From Gonocerus acuteangulatus (lineage: Eukaryota; Arthropoda; Insecta; Hemiptera; Coreidae), in assembly GCA_946811695.1 (NCBI GenBank), contig OX328128.1:29311457-29375456 (forward strand): a stretch of DNA of 64,000 nt, read 5' to 3'. Below, piece by piece: positions 47,316 through 58,582 of the stretch; within the stretch, counting starts at the first letter, position 1, and each line of letters begins with the position of its first letter. The notes beneath the pieces are model-generated. The model worked only from the letters and a program-made list of their open reading frames with translations, made no database searches and was not told the DNA's origin. The translations under genes and the position numbers were made by a program.

Positions 47316-48202
47316 TAAATATAATCACTCTTGTGTGTGCTCTCTCATTTCTGTTGCGTAAAATCGTCAAAAGATATTTTACTTCAATGCTCAAGATTTT
47401 ATAGGAGGGAAACCCAGGTGAATTTAGAGTCAATAATAACCCCTAGGAATGGTATCTTACTGTATGGGAGCATTATTTAAATTTATTTAAGTGGTCCGTT
47501 GTTCTGTTTTTTTTTGGGGGGGGGGTAAAAAGTTCAGAGAAATGTAGTCCATAACGTTCCTATAATCTAGTTTTTATATCTGAAATATTTGGAAATATAT
47601 GAATTGTACATTGTGTTATTATTTTGATAATCATTGCCCATTTTTTGGTGGGGTGTTTCTGTTGATGGACTTCTAAAAATTGACCTACCATTTTTTCTAA
47701 ATTAGTTTTATTATATACTTTAGTTTTGGCCTTTCTTCGCTTATATTCAATCATAAATTCCGGACTAAGATTTGCGTTTAATAATCTGATATATTACTTA
47801 CGTATGTAAATTAAGGATATTATATATGTAGATTAGGGCTGTTATACATGTAGATTAATACTATTGATATGTAAACCTAATAAGTACCAATAATAGATGG
47901 AGCCATGGGTGGATAGAGGTGAAATAGATGGAGCCACGGGTGGATAGAGGTGACATTTCCAAATTATTTATAATTTGAGGAATGAGATTTAAAAATTGTG
48001 TTGGTCAGTTTCAATTAAATTTGTTAGACAAAAGAGTTTCGTTTGTCAAAACGAGATTTGTTTTATATGGAAAATTATATTTTACTGCTTTTAATGTTTA
48101 ATGTATTTCAGTATTTCTGTCGCCAAAATTCTAGCGGGAAGACAGCATTCATTTTGGCTTGATTTGGTGTCTTTAACAAAAGCAAGGGGATAATTTTTTT
48201 TA
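47316..48202. other. AT-rich, one short direct duplication
   Basis: ATAGATGGAGCCAYGGGTGG is directly repeated at about 47892 and 47926. A G run lies at 47515-47525. No gene. Confidence 0.5.
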
Positions 48203-48211
48203 TTTTTTATT

Positions 48212-48244
<33 letters not shown>

Positions 48245-48404
48245 GGCGCATCAACATCTAGGTCATTAGCGCCGACATCCAGGGTGCAGCGAGGAGTTAC
48301 CAGCGAGCCGTGGGATGATAAAATTCCTGCCGGAGGTTGGGAATCGAACCCACCATCTCCCGCTTATGAATCCAAGGCGCTAGCCATTAGACCACGGGAG
48401 ACCC
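48203..48404 (-). mobile_element. tRNA-derived SINE family 3
   Basis: Minus strand: GGTCTCCCGTGGTCTAATGG, GGTGGGTTCGATTCCCAACC, tail GGCGCTAATGACCTAGATG then GCGCCGT and about 40 A. Very close to the copy at 13888-14129 except for a 5-base gap in the AATTTTACCAGC region, so both are probably recent. Confidence 0.85.
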
Positions 48405-48926
48405 CTGCAAGGGGATAATATCATGAAACCTGTTGATTCAAGGCACTGTTTAGAAATAATCTTCATTTTATTTAATACGTCTGGAAAAAATGGAATTTTT
48501 GTGCTCAAATTTTGCTCAACCCCTTAACGACCGCGCGATATAACTCGGGTATCGATTTTGTTCACATTTTCTTATCAACGAGTTAACTCGGGCGCTGCCA
48601 ATTAAAAGGATATTTTATTCTATCGCCAGTAAATGTATTTAATTAATATTTAGTTTAATTATTATTACATAGAAAACAGACTTTATTCATTTTGTCAAGA
48701 TTGCATTTTTTTTGTTTACCTGCACCATAGCAAATATCTTGTAATTTTTCTCGAAAAGATTGTGGTTTTAAAATATTTTTTTGTTATTTATAGATCAAGG
48801 TGACCCTTAGTTGACAGATAGCATTGGTTATAAGATAAATAATTTAAATCTCTTAATTTTATACTAGTATCCTTAGATTTCTAGATGTATTAGATTGACT
48901 TAAAGTATGAGTTGTTATTAATATTT
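48405..48926. other. AT-rich non-coding DNA
   Basis: No supported features. Confidence 0.5.
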
Positions 48927-49294
48927 TCTAAAAAAAAAAAAAAAAAAAAAAAAAATCAGTCCCGTAACAGGCCACGAGGGCCCTGAGGGGCAGATACTAT
49001 AGAGGTATCAGATTCATGACCATACGGCACACTAGGGAGATAGTGTGGTCAGTACTATGCTCCGGCCGCCTGATTTTCCCCTTGGCTGCTTCGACTGCTA
49101 GACTCATTAGCACCAAGGTACCCATTATTAAATTAATTAAAGGCTGGGTTGGCCTAGAGACAATCAGGGAGGCCGAATTCAACCCATGAACGAAGACACT
49201 AGAAGAAAAAATCCTTAGTGCTTGCTCGGGATTTGAACTCAGGTCCTCCAGCATATGAGTCCAGTGCTCTACCACTGAGCTAACCTCGCCCCCT
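48927..49294 (-). mobile_element. tRNA-derived SINE family 1, T-tailed
   Basis: Minus strand GGGGGCGAGGTTAGCTCAGT, GGTAGAGCACTGG, B-box GAGTTCAAATCCCG, ending TGTTACGGGACTGATTTTT with about 27 T. The plus-strand A run at 48931-48955 is this tail. A T-rich 3' end in the sense strand is unusual for a SINE. Confidence 0.88.
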
Positions 49295-49772
49295 TAATAT
49301 TTTCTATTGTTTTGAAAACAATAGAAAATATTACTTATTACGTAATAATTGTTTACTTATTACGTTCAATAATTAAACCACAGTACTAGTAAATTTCAAC
49401 GTAATAGTCATTTTCTGATAATTCATAAATAATATTAAGTAAATTATGCGAAATTACAGAATGTATTAATGAAGTCCAAAAAGTTCAGGTTAAAAAAAAT
49501 GATAAAATCCGGAGGTATTTTTTCATTCCCTTACAAAGCTTCATACGCTTATCAACTGCGCCGTAGGTGGCTAAAGTGTAGATGCCGTTTCAATTTTCCT
49601 ATGTACGAGTTTTTTGTTTTTTATGCGGACGCCCACAATATTTTTTCTTTAGCTCCTGTTACTAACAATTAACTATACTAAAGTTTTGTATTACGTTTGG
49701 CTAGATTGTATTTTTTGGGATGCTTCATTGAACCCCGAGACGACTCTGGTAATGTTATGAACTGTAATAAGA
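49295..49772. other. Unassigned; small hairpin at 49295-49330
   Basis: TAATATTTTCTATTGTTTTG followed by AAAACAATAGAAAATATTA is a short palindrome right beside the SINE. The frame 49469-49672 lacks motifs. Confidence 0.4.
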
Positions 49773-50511
49773 ATCCCCAAAAAAACATAAATGTGAAATA
49801 GAGGCCAAGTTCCTGCCACCACAAAGAAACACTCCCTTCCTCAAAAATATCCCCTCCTAAAACCCCCCAAAAACGCCTTACCATTCTACACTCCAAAAAA
49901 GTAGTATGGGTTGGTGTATTAATTCAACCAAAAATATTTGCCAATACAAGAGATGATACAAGAAAGAAATGGCCAAGTTCATTACTTGGAAAACCTCATA
50001 GTTACTTACTAAGAACAGTAAAGACACTTCAACTGACCTTTAAAAACAACAATAAAAATACTTATATCCAGTTACTAAAATATCACTTTCCTCAACCAGG
50101 TATATTCTTAAACTTGGCAATGTTTTTTTTGTGCCGAAATTATCTTTAGATAAAAACTAAACATTGCCAAGTTTAAGAATATACCTGGTTGAGGAAAGTG
50201 ATATTTTAGTAACTGGATATAAGTATTTTTATTGTTGTTTTTAAAGGTCAGTTGAAGTGTCTTTACTGTTCTTAGTAAGTAACTATGAGGTCTTCCAAGT
50301 AATGAACTTGGCCATTTCTTTCTTGTATCATCTCTTGTGTTGGCAAATATTTTTGGTTCAATTAATACACCAACCCATACTACTTTTTTGGAGTGTAGAA
50401 TGGTAAGGCGTTTTTGGGGGGTTTTAGGAGGGGATATTTTTGAGGAAGGGAGTGTTTCTTTGTGGTGGCAGGAACTTGGCCTCTATTTCACATTTATGTT
50501 TTTTTGGGGAT
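49773..50511. repeat. Palindrome with 353-bp arms
   Basis: Arms 49773-50125 and 50159-50511 are of equal length and differ at only a handful of bases (about 99% identical), with a 33-base spacer. Each arm encodes, outward, ECRMVRRFWGVLGGDIFEEG and WWQELGLYF. The LEC..VRRFW pattern resembles the C-terminal end of some LINE reverse transcriptases, but the match is short. It could be a recent inverted duplication, a foldback transposon or an assembly artefact. Confidence 0.85.
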
Positions 50512-50644
50512 CTCATTGCTTTTTTCTAAGTATTAAATAGAATTTAGTTGCCGCATACCTACTGGCTTTTGTACTTCATATAAAACCAGGGTCTTTGGAT
50601 TCTGCATAAGGTTCTCCATACTGCTTGATATTTGATACCAATAA

Positions 50645-50887
50645 TCAACCTACATACATCTAATCACTAGACTAGAAAAGTTAGAAGCTCTTCCAAATGA
50701 CATTACTTTAGAGGACAAATTGATTGCTCTCTTTACTAAACTATTACACAGTAAAACACAGGAACCTTATCCCGAGGATAAAGATCACAATAGGGAAAGT
50801 GTAGAAGGCCTTCAAGAAAAATATAAGAACAAAAATGACTCGACTTTGAAAAACTTAGTATCTGTTTTGAAGTATATTATGCAGTGA
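50645..50887 (+). CDS. Possible coding fragment, unrecognised
   Basis: An open frame of 80 codons without an ATG, reading THIS-like Lys/Leu/Asp/Glu-rich sequence (LEKLEALPNDITLEDKLIAL, then SKTQEPYPEDKDHNRESVEG) to a stop at 50885. Composition is protein-like, and a TAG/A boundary at about 50670 could be a splice acceptor, so it may be the last exon of a gene or a relic inside the repeat that follows. No domain recognised. The helix-prone, charged composition is the only support. Confidence 0.25.
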   Translation, partial: STYIHLITRLEKLEALPNDITLEDKLIALFTKLLHSKTQEPYPEDKDHNRESVEGLQEKYKNKNDSTLKNLVSVLKYIMQ

Positions 50888-50957
50888 ACCCCTACGACTT
50901 TATTTACTACATTTAAGAAAGAAGTCAGAACTGTTTTTAAGATGCGTCGAAATGTTT

Positions 50958-51705
50958 TTTAAAACATCAAATATAGGTTCTCCTTACCAAGACGATTCAT
51001 TTGATACCCCACATGATGGGTTTCAGAAGGAATGATGGCATTTCGATGGAGCAAGAAGTAGAAAACGTCATAGGTAATATGACACTCCCGTATCAAGACC
51101 TACCTGCGTGCCAAGTTTGGTCAAAATAGGCCAAACGGTGTGAATTGGTATAAGGAACAAACATACAGACAGACAGCTGAAAGACCTTTATTACCTAGCC
51201 TAGTGCATTCCCCGGACCAAGGCCTACCTGTGTGCCAAGTTTGGTCAAAATCGGTCAAATGGTGTGAATTTGTGTACGGAACAAACATGCAGACAGACAG
51301 CTGATAGACGATTTTGACTAGCCTATGGCACTACCCGGATAAAGACCGACATGTGTGTCAAATTTTGTCAAAACCGGTCAAACGGTGTGTATTTGTATAA
51401 GGAACAAACAGACAAACAGACAGCTGATAGACAATTTTTCCTAGCCTATGATTCTCCCCGTATCAAGACCCATCTGTGTCCCAAGTTTGGTCAAAATCGG
51501 TCAAACGGTACGGATTTGTAAGAGGAACAAACATACAGACAGACAGCTGGTATAAGATTTTTACCGAGCCTGTATGCGTCTCTATTTGTTTCTTAAAACA
51601 TCAAATATAGGTTCTTCATACCGAGACAATTCATTTCATACTCCACATCATGGGTTTCGGACGGAATGACGGGTTTCCGATGGAAGTACAAAACTGGCAC
51701 GCCCC
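50958..51705 (+). repeat. Repeat with four 123-bp tandem units inside a flanking duplication
   Basis: Units start near 51082, 51205, 51327 and 51450; each contains CAAGTTTGGTCAAAATCGGT and AACAAACATACAGACAGACAG-like text. Flanks 50958-51069 and 51588-51705 are copies of each other (AAAACATCAAATATAGGTTC). The internal wording is a kind widespread in insect transposable elements. Confidence 0.8.
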
Positions 51706-53223
51706 CGCCCCGGAAGCGGAGTCAAACACAACTTTTCGCGATTTTTCGATTTTTTCCTTTAATAACACCTTCATATCTATCTTCATGCAAAATTTCAAGT
51801 CTCTAGCATCATGGGAAGTGCCTAATAATTTTGATGAGTCAGTGAGTGAGTGAGTGAGTGAGTCCTATAAATCCCGATTTTCGATCGCTTATGTCTCAGA
51901 AACTATTCGATGTAGAATTATGAAAATTTCCAGTTTTACTCACATCCAGTAGTTTAATACCTGTGTAAAATTTCATAAATTTATCTTCACCTGGTTGAAA
52001 GTTATGAGAGGGTAAAAATCGGCTCTAAGACCGCCTGTAATATACACACAGTATGCTTAGGCCGGAACTTGGCCTGGCGCACTACCGTGCGCCTAGATCT
52101 TGTTTTTTTTCCTTCCTTCACTTTATATAGCACAGCCAATGTTCATGAATTGAGGAGGTCAGTTGTAGCAACGTTTATGATTTGATAGTTTTTTTTTTTA
52201 TAATTTGAATTCAACTTAAAAGTATGGCGTTCATTAATTATTAAATGTAAATTGCATCAAGAATGCTTTTTATTTATTTTTTATCACAAAAATAAACATG
52301 ATATCTGTTTCTTTTATTAGTTATTTTTCCTCTTTCATTCTAATAACATTAAGAAATTGAGAGATAATCTTAGTTCTGGATATACCGTTGAAAAGCTGAT
52401 TAAATTTTACAATTTTTGTGAAATTAGGCAGCCTGTAGGATTTTTTTTTTGTTCGAAGAGTAGTGATTCTTGAAAAGTTGTCGCTAACTAGAAGCTTCTA
52501 TTCATTTCTACTTTTTGAATCGATATTGCAATTTGATGTACATTTATCTTAAAGCAAATTTAATGCTCATTTCAAAAATGTAAAATATGAAAAACAAATG
52601 TATGCAAGCAGAGAAAATTGGGACGTAATACAAAAACCAAGTTTCGTTGTAAAGAACGTTTAGAACGGCATATGTCTGGTACGGAGGTAGAAATTTGTAG
52701 GTGGTGGTTTTTAAATAATTGTTTTCTCTAGTTTCACCCATTAACTTGCGGTTTTTCGTCAGGAAAACTGATATATCATGAGTATTCCACTGGAAAAATA
52801 AAGAAAAGTTATTAAATTTAAGTTTTTGGTCGAAGTGCAAAGAAAATATTGATGGTTCTGTAGAAGTTATGGAAAGAAGTCTTGACTTGTGTTTGACTTC
52901 TGGAGTCTTTCAAGTTAAACCTGCCTGCATGTTGAAGTTAATGGGATGGACCTTAAGGGCCTGGAATCGAAAGGGCTGCTGGATGGGGGAGTGTTTGTCC
53001 TGGACAGTCCGATGTTTGTGTTGTGCTATAGTGCTGGAGGAAGAGCTTCTCTATCTCTCTTGGGAAGAATCAATCTCGGCTCTCTTTTCCCTGGGATCTA
53101 TGCCGTCTCTGCTTTAGCTGATAATGGACCGATGGGGAGATAGTGTTTGTTATCGCTATTTTATATTTTAGCGTTTCTTTCTTCTTCGTTTGCATGTGCC
53201 CAGCAAATATAGAAAGAGAAAAC

Positions 53224-53227
<4 letters not shown>
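51706..53227. other. Unassigned; two overlapping frames at 52869-53143
   Basis: GAGT repeats at 51840-51860. At 52869-53143 two plus frames are open over a GC-richer block (GGCCTGGAATCGAAAGGGCT); I recognise neither. At 52021-52100 the text GGCCTGGCGCACTACCGTGC is repeat-like. Confidence 0.35.

Positions 53228-53293
<66 letters not shown>
53228..53293. repeat. TA microsatellite
   Basis: About 64 bases of TA followed by ATAATAATAACAG. Frames through it are artefacts. Confidence 0.9.
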
Positions 53294-53296
<3 letters not shown>

Positions 53297-53431
53297 ATAA
53301 CAGCTTTATGGACATCATTTCTGACAAAAGCCTCTCCTTACGGAGGAAATAGATGACAGCTGAATATATTCAAATGAGTAGTAATAATATTTTCACATAA
53401 ATAATAATAATCTTTTTAAAATCAGTTCTAT

Positions 53432-54317
53432 TTACAACCTATTTACACCTCTTGTCCACCACGCTCTGTCTCTTGCAACTATCCACCAGTTATTTCCAAC
53501 TTTTCTGACTAATTCATCTCTCCATCTTGTTCTCTGCCGGCCAACTCCTCTTGCAGATTCCCTAGGACTCCACTCCGTTGCTGCCTTGGCCCATCTCTCG
53601 TCACTCATCCTAGCGACGTGTCCTGCCCATCTCCATTTCAACTGACGAGCTTCTTGACTCAGGCTCCTCGCAACTTTACTCATCTTCAAGACTTGAGAGT
53701 TTCTTCTCCTGTCTCTTCTTCTGAGCCCTACCATACTCCTCAGCATTGCCATCTGAGTTGCGTTGAGCTTGTTCTCCAGCTTTAAAGTCAGTGCCCATGT
53801 TTGAGCTCCATACAACACAGCAGGATATATGCAAGAGTGTAGTACCTTAACCTTGAGTTCTGTAGGGATATTGCCTTTAAATATTTTCTTCAGTGACCAG
53901 AACTTGTTCCATCCTATTTTAATCCTCCTTTTTATTTCTTTTTCGAGCTTGTCCTCAAAGGAGATTACTTGCCCAAGATAGACATATTCTTTAACATATT
54001 CGAGTTCGTTTAGCTCGTTGGTGATGGGGTATTCTCCTGCATTGGTCATAATCTTAGATTTTTGCACATTTATGACTAACCCAAATTCTTTGCTTGCTGC
54101 CATTAGTTCTTCTATGATTTTCTTAATATCGGAAAAGCATAGGGCTAGAAGACATATATCATCAGCAAAACGGAGGTTGTTCAGGAGTCTTCCATTTATC
54201 TTGATGCCAAGTTTCTCCCATTCCAGTCTTTTAAAGAGTAAGTTGAGGACACAATTAAAGAGAATTGGGGATATGGGACATCCTTGCTTCACTCCACGTC
54301 TAACGTTAAATTTCCTT

Positions 54318-54318
<1 letters not shown>
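53432..54318 (-). CDS. RTE-type LINE reverse transcriptase, 3' half
   Basis: A 295-codon open frame, the longest in the window and without stops. It opens inside the RT domain ([19 protein letters not shown]), with catalytic FADD at about residue 42-45 from the GTG codon at 54292, [12 protein letters not shown] (71-82), YVYLGQVIS (103-111), and the RTE C-terminal block [11 protein letters not shown]...RTRWRDEL, ending in WWTRGVNRL and a stop. A full element needs an upstream endonuclease and the RT N-terminal half (about 1000 residues in all); these are missing because the copy is 5'-truncated at a TA array at 54319. The 3' end is followed by TTAT-type short repeats, usual for RTE. Reverse transcription for retrotransposition was its role; this copy alone is inactive. 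Confidence 0.85.
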
Positions 54319-54361
<43 letters not shown>

Positions 54362-54410
54362 AGAGAGAGATCTGTAGCTCTCAAGAGATTAATGGGTTTA
54401 CTCATGGGTT

Positions 54411-54501
<91 letters not shown>
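54319..54501. repeat. Two TA arrays with a short spacer
   Basis: TA at 54319-54358 and 54414-54501 around GAGAGAGAGATCTGTAGCTC text. The left block ends the truncated LINE. Confidence 0.9.
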
Positions 54502-54504
<3 letters not shown>

Positions 54505-54644
54505 TGTGTGTATATTAGCGGGTCTATGTCCAAAAATAATTTTTGTAGTATTACCTGATTGCTGCCTTGAATTTACATTTTGTTAATTACATTTCAATAA
54601 AATTAAATAGGCAACAATGACCCGCTTGGTTGAATTGCCTTTAA

Positions 54645-54960
54645 AAACAAAATAAAAAATATATACCTTTCATAATGCCTTTACAAGAATCATTAAAAGT
54701 GTATGATTTATCTTCCACCCCCTCTACCACCCACCTCTGCCCAAAACAAAATAAAAAATATATACCTTTCATAATGCCTTTACAAGAATCATTAAAAGTG
54801 TATGATTTATCTTCCACCCCCTCTACCACCCACCTCTGCCCAAAACAAATCAACAAAAATATATACCTTTCATAATGCCTATACAAGAATCATTAAAAGT
54901 GTATGATTTATCTTCCACCCCCTCTACCACCCACCTTTGCCCAAAACAAAACAACAAAAA
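54645..54960. repeat. About 100-bp tandem unit, three copies
   Basis: Unit holds ATACCTTTCATAATGCC, ACAAGAATCATTAAAAGTG and TCTACCACCCACCT. It forms the outer part of the left arm of the inverted repeat at 54868-55916, where the right arm has a single unit. Small frames on both strands are artefacts of repetition. Confidence 0.9.
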
Positions 54961-55916
54961 TTCTTCTTGCTCGAAAAACTAAATGACGTCATGTAAAGCT
55001 GCAAGTTAAACATAGTTACTTTTCTTCGGAGGAAAGTGATACCACAAAAGAAAAAAAACTTTCAATTCTTAACAAAATTAAAGTTTGAATTCTTAAAACA
55101 GTTTAAAATTTAACACTGGACGTATACATAATTTAAAAAAATAATAATTTCTTCTTCTAATAATTCCTGACAATCAATTCAAAAATTGTTCAGAGGTTTG
55201 GCCCCTTGCAGCAATACAGGCATCACATCGCACTTAGACAGACATGTTGGAATTTGTGCATTGCTCTGCTGTAATCTGTTCCCAGTCGCATCTGATGCGA
55301 TGGATGAGGTACTCCCTTGAGTTAATGGACTCCCTGTAGACCAAATCGTCAGTCGTCCAGCCCACTACGTGAGGACCGCACGACGCCGGCTCGATCTTCA
55401 GACCTCACGCCCTTGGATTCCTTAGCATAAGGTCATATTAAAGATTTGGTCTACAGGGAGCCCATTGGCTCAAGGGAGTACCTCATCCGTCGCATCTGAT
55501 GGGCCTGGGAACAGATTATAGCAGAGCAATTCACAAATGTCTGTCAATGTGTAATGCTGAAAGGGGCTAAATTTCTGAACGGTTTTTGAATTGATTGTCA
55601 GGAATTATTAGAAGAATAAATTATCATTTTTTTAAATTATGTATGCGTCCAATGCTAAATGTTAAACAGTTTTAAGAAATTAAACTTTAAATTATATAAG
55701 AATTGAATTTTATTTTATTTTGTGTTATCAATTTCCTCCGAAGAAACGTAGCTATGTTAAATTATGTTTAACTTGCAGCTTTACATGAGGTCATTTCATT
55801 TTTTTGACCAAGAAGATTTTCTATGGTTTTTTTTGGGTGTAGGTGGGTGATAGACGGGGTGGAAAATAAATCATATACGTTCAATGATACTTATATAGGC
55901 ATTATGCCTATTCACG
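54868..55916. mobile_element. Inverted duplication of a mariner-type transposase end
   Basis: Arms of about 480 bp (54868-55347 and 55440-55916), about 80% identical, around a 92-base centre. Both arms contain a copy of the transposase 3' part, on opposite strands. GGAGGAAAGTG text at 55036 and its inverted partner at 55733 resemble the 5' end of Helentron-like family A, so that element may have been caught up in the duplication. Confidence 0.7.
55386..55589 (+). pseudogene. mariner-type transposase C-terminal relic in the right arm
   Basis: In one frame: PARSSDLTPLDSLA, a stop, GHIKDLVYREPIGSREYLIR, RI, a stop, WAWEQIIAEQFTNVCQCV and KGAKFLNGF before the final stop. PARS-DLTPLD is the WPARSPDLTPLD block with the third catalytic Asp, GHIKDLVY follows as in intact relatives. 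Two internal stops and the loss of Pro show decay. A second copy of the later part lies on the minus strand at 55200-55347. Confidence 0.75.
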
Positions 55917-55951
55917 ATTGTGTTTTCGTTTTTAAGAAAATACGGAATTTA

Positions 55952-55956
<5 letters not shown>

Positions 55957-55992
<36 letters not shown>

Positions 55993-56052
55993 GGCGCATC
56001 AACTGTTTGGGTATTAGCGCCGGGCTATCTACAGGTTGCCACCCTACACTCT
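55957..56052 (-). mobile_element. SINE 3' tail with A run
   Basis: Minus strand: AGGGTGGCAACCTGTAGATA, GCCCGGCGCTAATACCCAAA, GATGCGCCGT and about 36 A. This is the tail of the 5S-type SINE at 9352-9540, so a severely 5'-truncated copy. Confidence 0.75.
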
Positions 56053-56298
56053 GTTATTGTTGGGAATTGAATCATATTTTATATATCTGTTGTTTACATG
56101 AGGTCTGTCACCTCCTGAAAGGTTGATACTTTTATCTGATACACCATGTGTATGTGATCAAGAGTTCATCGATGGAATTTCATAGTAATTACTTTCTGGT
56201 TCATCAGTCTGTTACCCTTGATTTTATCCGCTGTTTTATAATATATATTTTTAATATATTAACGACAGGTTTTATTCCAATTATAAATTATAAAAAGG
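56053..56298. other. Unassigned spacer
   Basis: Nothing recognised. Confidence 0.5.
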
Positions 56299-56508
56299 AG
56301 GCCCGGTGGCCTTGAGTGTTAAGGCGTGAGAACTTAACATTCCGTGCCAAACGTCGTGGGTTCGATTCCCACTAAGGGGTGGTGGCTTTTCTTTAGAAAA
56401 AATAAAAGGCATCAGCCCTATTCTAGCTAGAAAAGGGTGGTAACCAACAGAGATCCTGTCCCAAAATCCTCAATAAATAATAATGGACGTTAAAATTTAA
56501 ATACAAAA
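56299..56508 (+). mobile_element. tRNA-derived SINE family 2, intact copy
   Basis: GGAGGCCCGGTGGCCTTGAG (A-box region), GTCGTGGGTTCGATTCCCAC (B-box), body CATCAGCCCTATTCTAGC and AACCAACAGAGATCCTGTCC, end ATAATGGACGTTAAAATTTA. The full 210-bp copy fixes the structure of the split copy at 25297/26697. Confidence 0.88.
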
Positions 56509-57249
56509 ATAAATAAATATAACATATAGTCTTCTTTTTCGTACGTGGCCAACGCTCATGCGCGAACGCCAGCGGACGCCTTTTTATGACAATTATTTGT
56601 AACGCTTTTTTGTAACGTTTTTTTTCAGTTTAGTCATCGGTAAAGCGTATTTATGCTAAAAAGTATAAAAAGGTATTAATATTATGGACAACGGTCTGAT
56701 AAGCAGGATGTGATATTCCAGCCACCACCGCAATACTAACAAACACACACAAATATGTATATATATATATAAATATATGAAAAAGCACAGATACCCTCAC
56801 ATTGCTACTCATGACAAACTTATATTGCATATGAAAATATAGTCTTCGGTTCTCATAAATGGATCAGGTCAGCCCGATGAATATTTCGAACCAAAATTCT
56901 GTTCGTTGGAATACGAACTTTTCCATTGGGCAATGAAAAAAACGTCGAAAGAAAAAGTAATTTAATTTTTCCTCTTTGACATGGAAAAAGTTCCCTTTAC
57001 CCGTATGAGTTTCTTTCGTGCCTGTCCATTATTTTCATTGGATCTTCAGAAGGAAAGCTGCCTCGCATACCATTCATTTGGAAAGCTCTCAATCTTTCTG
57101 AAGGTTCAATGTTAATATTGAATGAATCATCTCTTTGAGTAATTTTTTTTTCATTCATTTTTTTCTTCAACGGATTGGATCTGATATTCTCAAAGAATGA
57201 CTCTGTTCTCGCGATAATGTACCTCTTCCTGTTCGGTACCTCAAATGAT
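56509..57249. repeat. Unassigned, with a dispersed repeat at 56935-57190
   Basis: 56935-57190 (minus) matches 35240-35500 (plus): TTCATTGGATCTTCAGAAGG and GTTAATATTGAATGAATC. The remainder is unassigned. Confidence 0.5.
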
Positions 57250-57817
57250 GATGTTCGTTTTGATGTTATTATTCGTAGTGGTAATCTACAGAGAAATGGG
57301 TCGTAAAAATAAACTAAATCGGTTCATTAGGAGGTAATCCGGACCCAAGTTACTAATATACTCATACCGGTCTGGTGTATTGTAATGCAAGGCAGCATAC
57401 GTCGTGAAAAGCGTTGTAAAAATGAACTAAATCGGTCAATCGGAAAGAGGGGTTTACTTTGAACTATGTTTCAATAGAATTAGCCCCCCAGAAGTACTTT
57501 GGCATAGCTGCCGCTACAAGCGCTTTCTACCACTAGGGGGACTGTATCCTGTTCCTGCTTTAGATCAAAATACGAAAATGTGAAGTTTTTTTGTACTTAT
57601 TAGGGAGTGTAGTACCATGCATAAACATAACTTCGGAAGCAAATTAATTACAAAATTAATAATTGTAAAGTTGCTCATTAGAAAAATAAAGGAGAATAAC
57701 TATTCATGTTTTTATTTTATTTATGTAGGTTATTTAAAGATAATTATTCAGTAATGCAGTCTACACTACCCAAATTCTGAGGAGAGTGCTTAGTTTTCCA
57801 GCTCCTGCGTGACGGAC
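57250..57817 (+). mobile_element. Helentron-like family A, 5'-truncated copy
   Basis: TATTCGTAGTGGTAATCTAC, AGCGCTTTCTACCACTAGGG, then GAGGAGAGTGCTTAGTTTTC, GCTCCTGCGTGACGGAC and a T run. The 3' end matches the copy at 3590-4084. No microsatellite and no 5' end. Confidence 0.6.
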
Positions 57818-58582
57818 TTTTTTTATTTTACTATTTTTTTTTTGTAAGCGCTTGAATGTTTTCTTAATTAATCAAAAAACCAAGAATGCTTATGTGGGAG
57901 AACAGTTTTTAGATATCCCGATACATTTTAAAATTAAGAACCTTTTTCTTTTCTTTAATACAAAAAATTATGAAAAAATGAACATTTCAGAACAATAAAC
58001 TTCATAGTCGATTTTCACGACTCTACTTTATAGATCACTCTATTTTAAAAATTGATCAGGTGAAAATTGAAGGATAGCGTCAATTTATAGTTTTGACTGT
58101 AGCAATCTAATGATATTTGTAAGTGCATTGCCTTTTTTGATTCATTATAACGAAATTATAACGATTTTATGAACTATTATCAATGTTTCTTGTGCAATTT
58201 CCGACATTGTGATCGCAGCTGGCGGATGTCGTGCTTAACATTTCAAATCAGCTATTTTCCAGTGAACAAGCTATTCACTTTGTATGGCATTAAAATCAAT
58301 TTTTTATTAAATTCAATTATTTTAGCAATTATATAAATGTGTCAAGATAATCAAATATACAACATGGAAATGCCATTTTTTTCATATTTGTAATACCGAA
58401 TTGCTTAACAGGTATATATCCTTAGCTTAAAAAGTTAACGTTAGTTCTTGTAGGTGACATTATAGTCCACAGGACTATAGTTAAGAAAAAATAAGTATAT
58501 GCGGCCTTATTGGACCAAATACACCAGGCACTTTATGTTCCATACCTTTTAGTCGCAGCAAAATATATATCTGGGGTTTATT
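57818..58582. other. AT-rich non-coding DNA
   Basis: No supported features. Confidence 0.5.

Noticed and set aside
52869..53143. Two overlapping GC-richer plus-strand frames
   Set aside because: Neither is recognisable and the block is too short to choose; needs transcript evidence.
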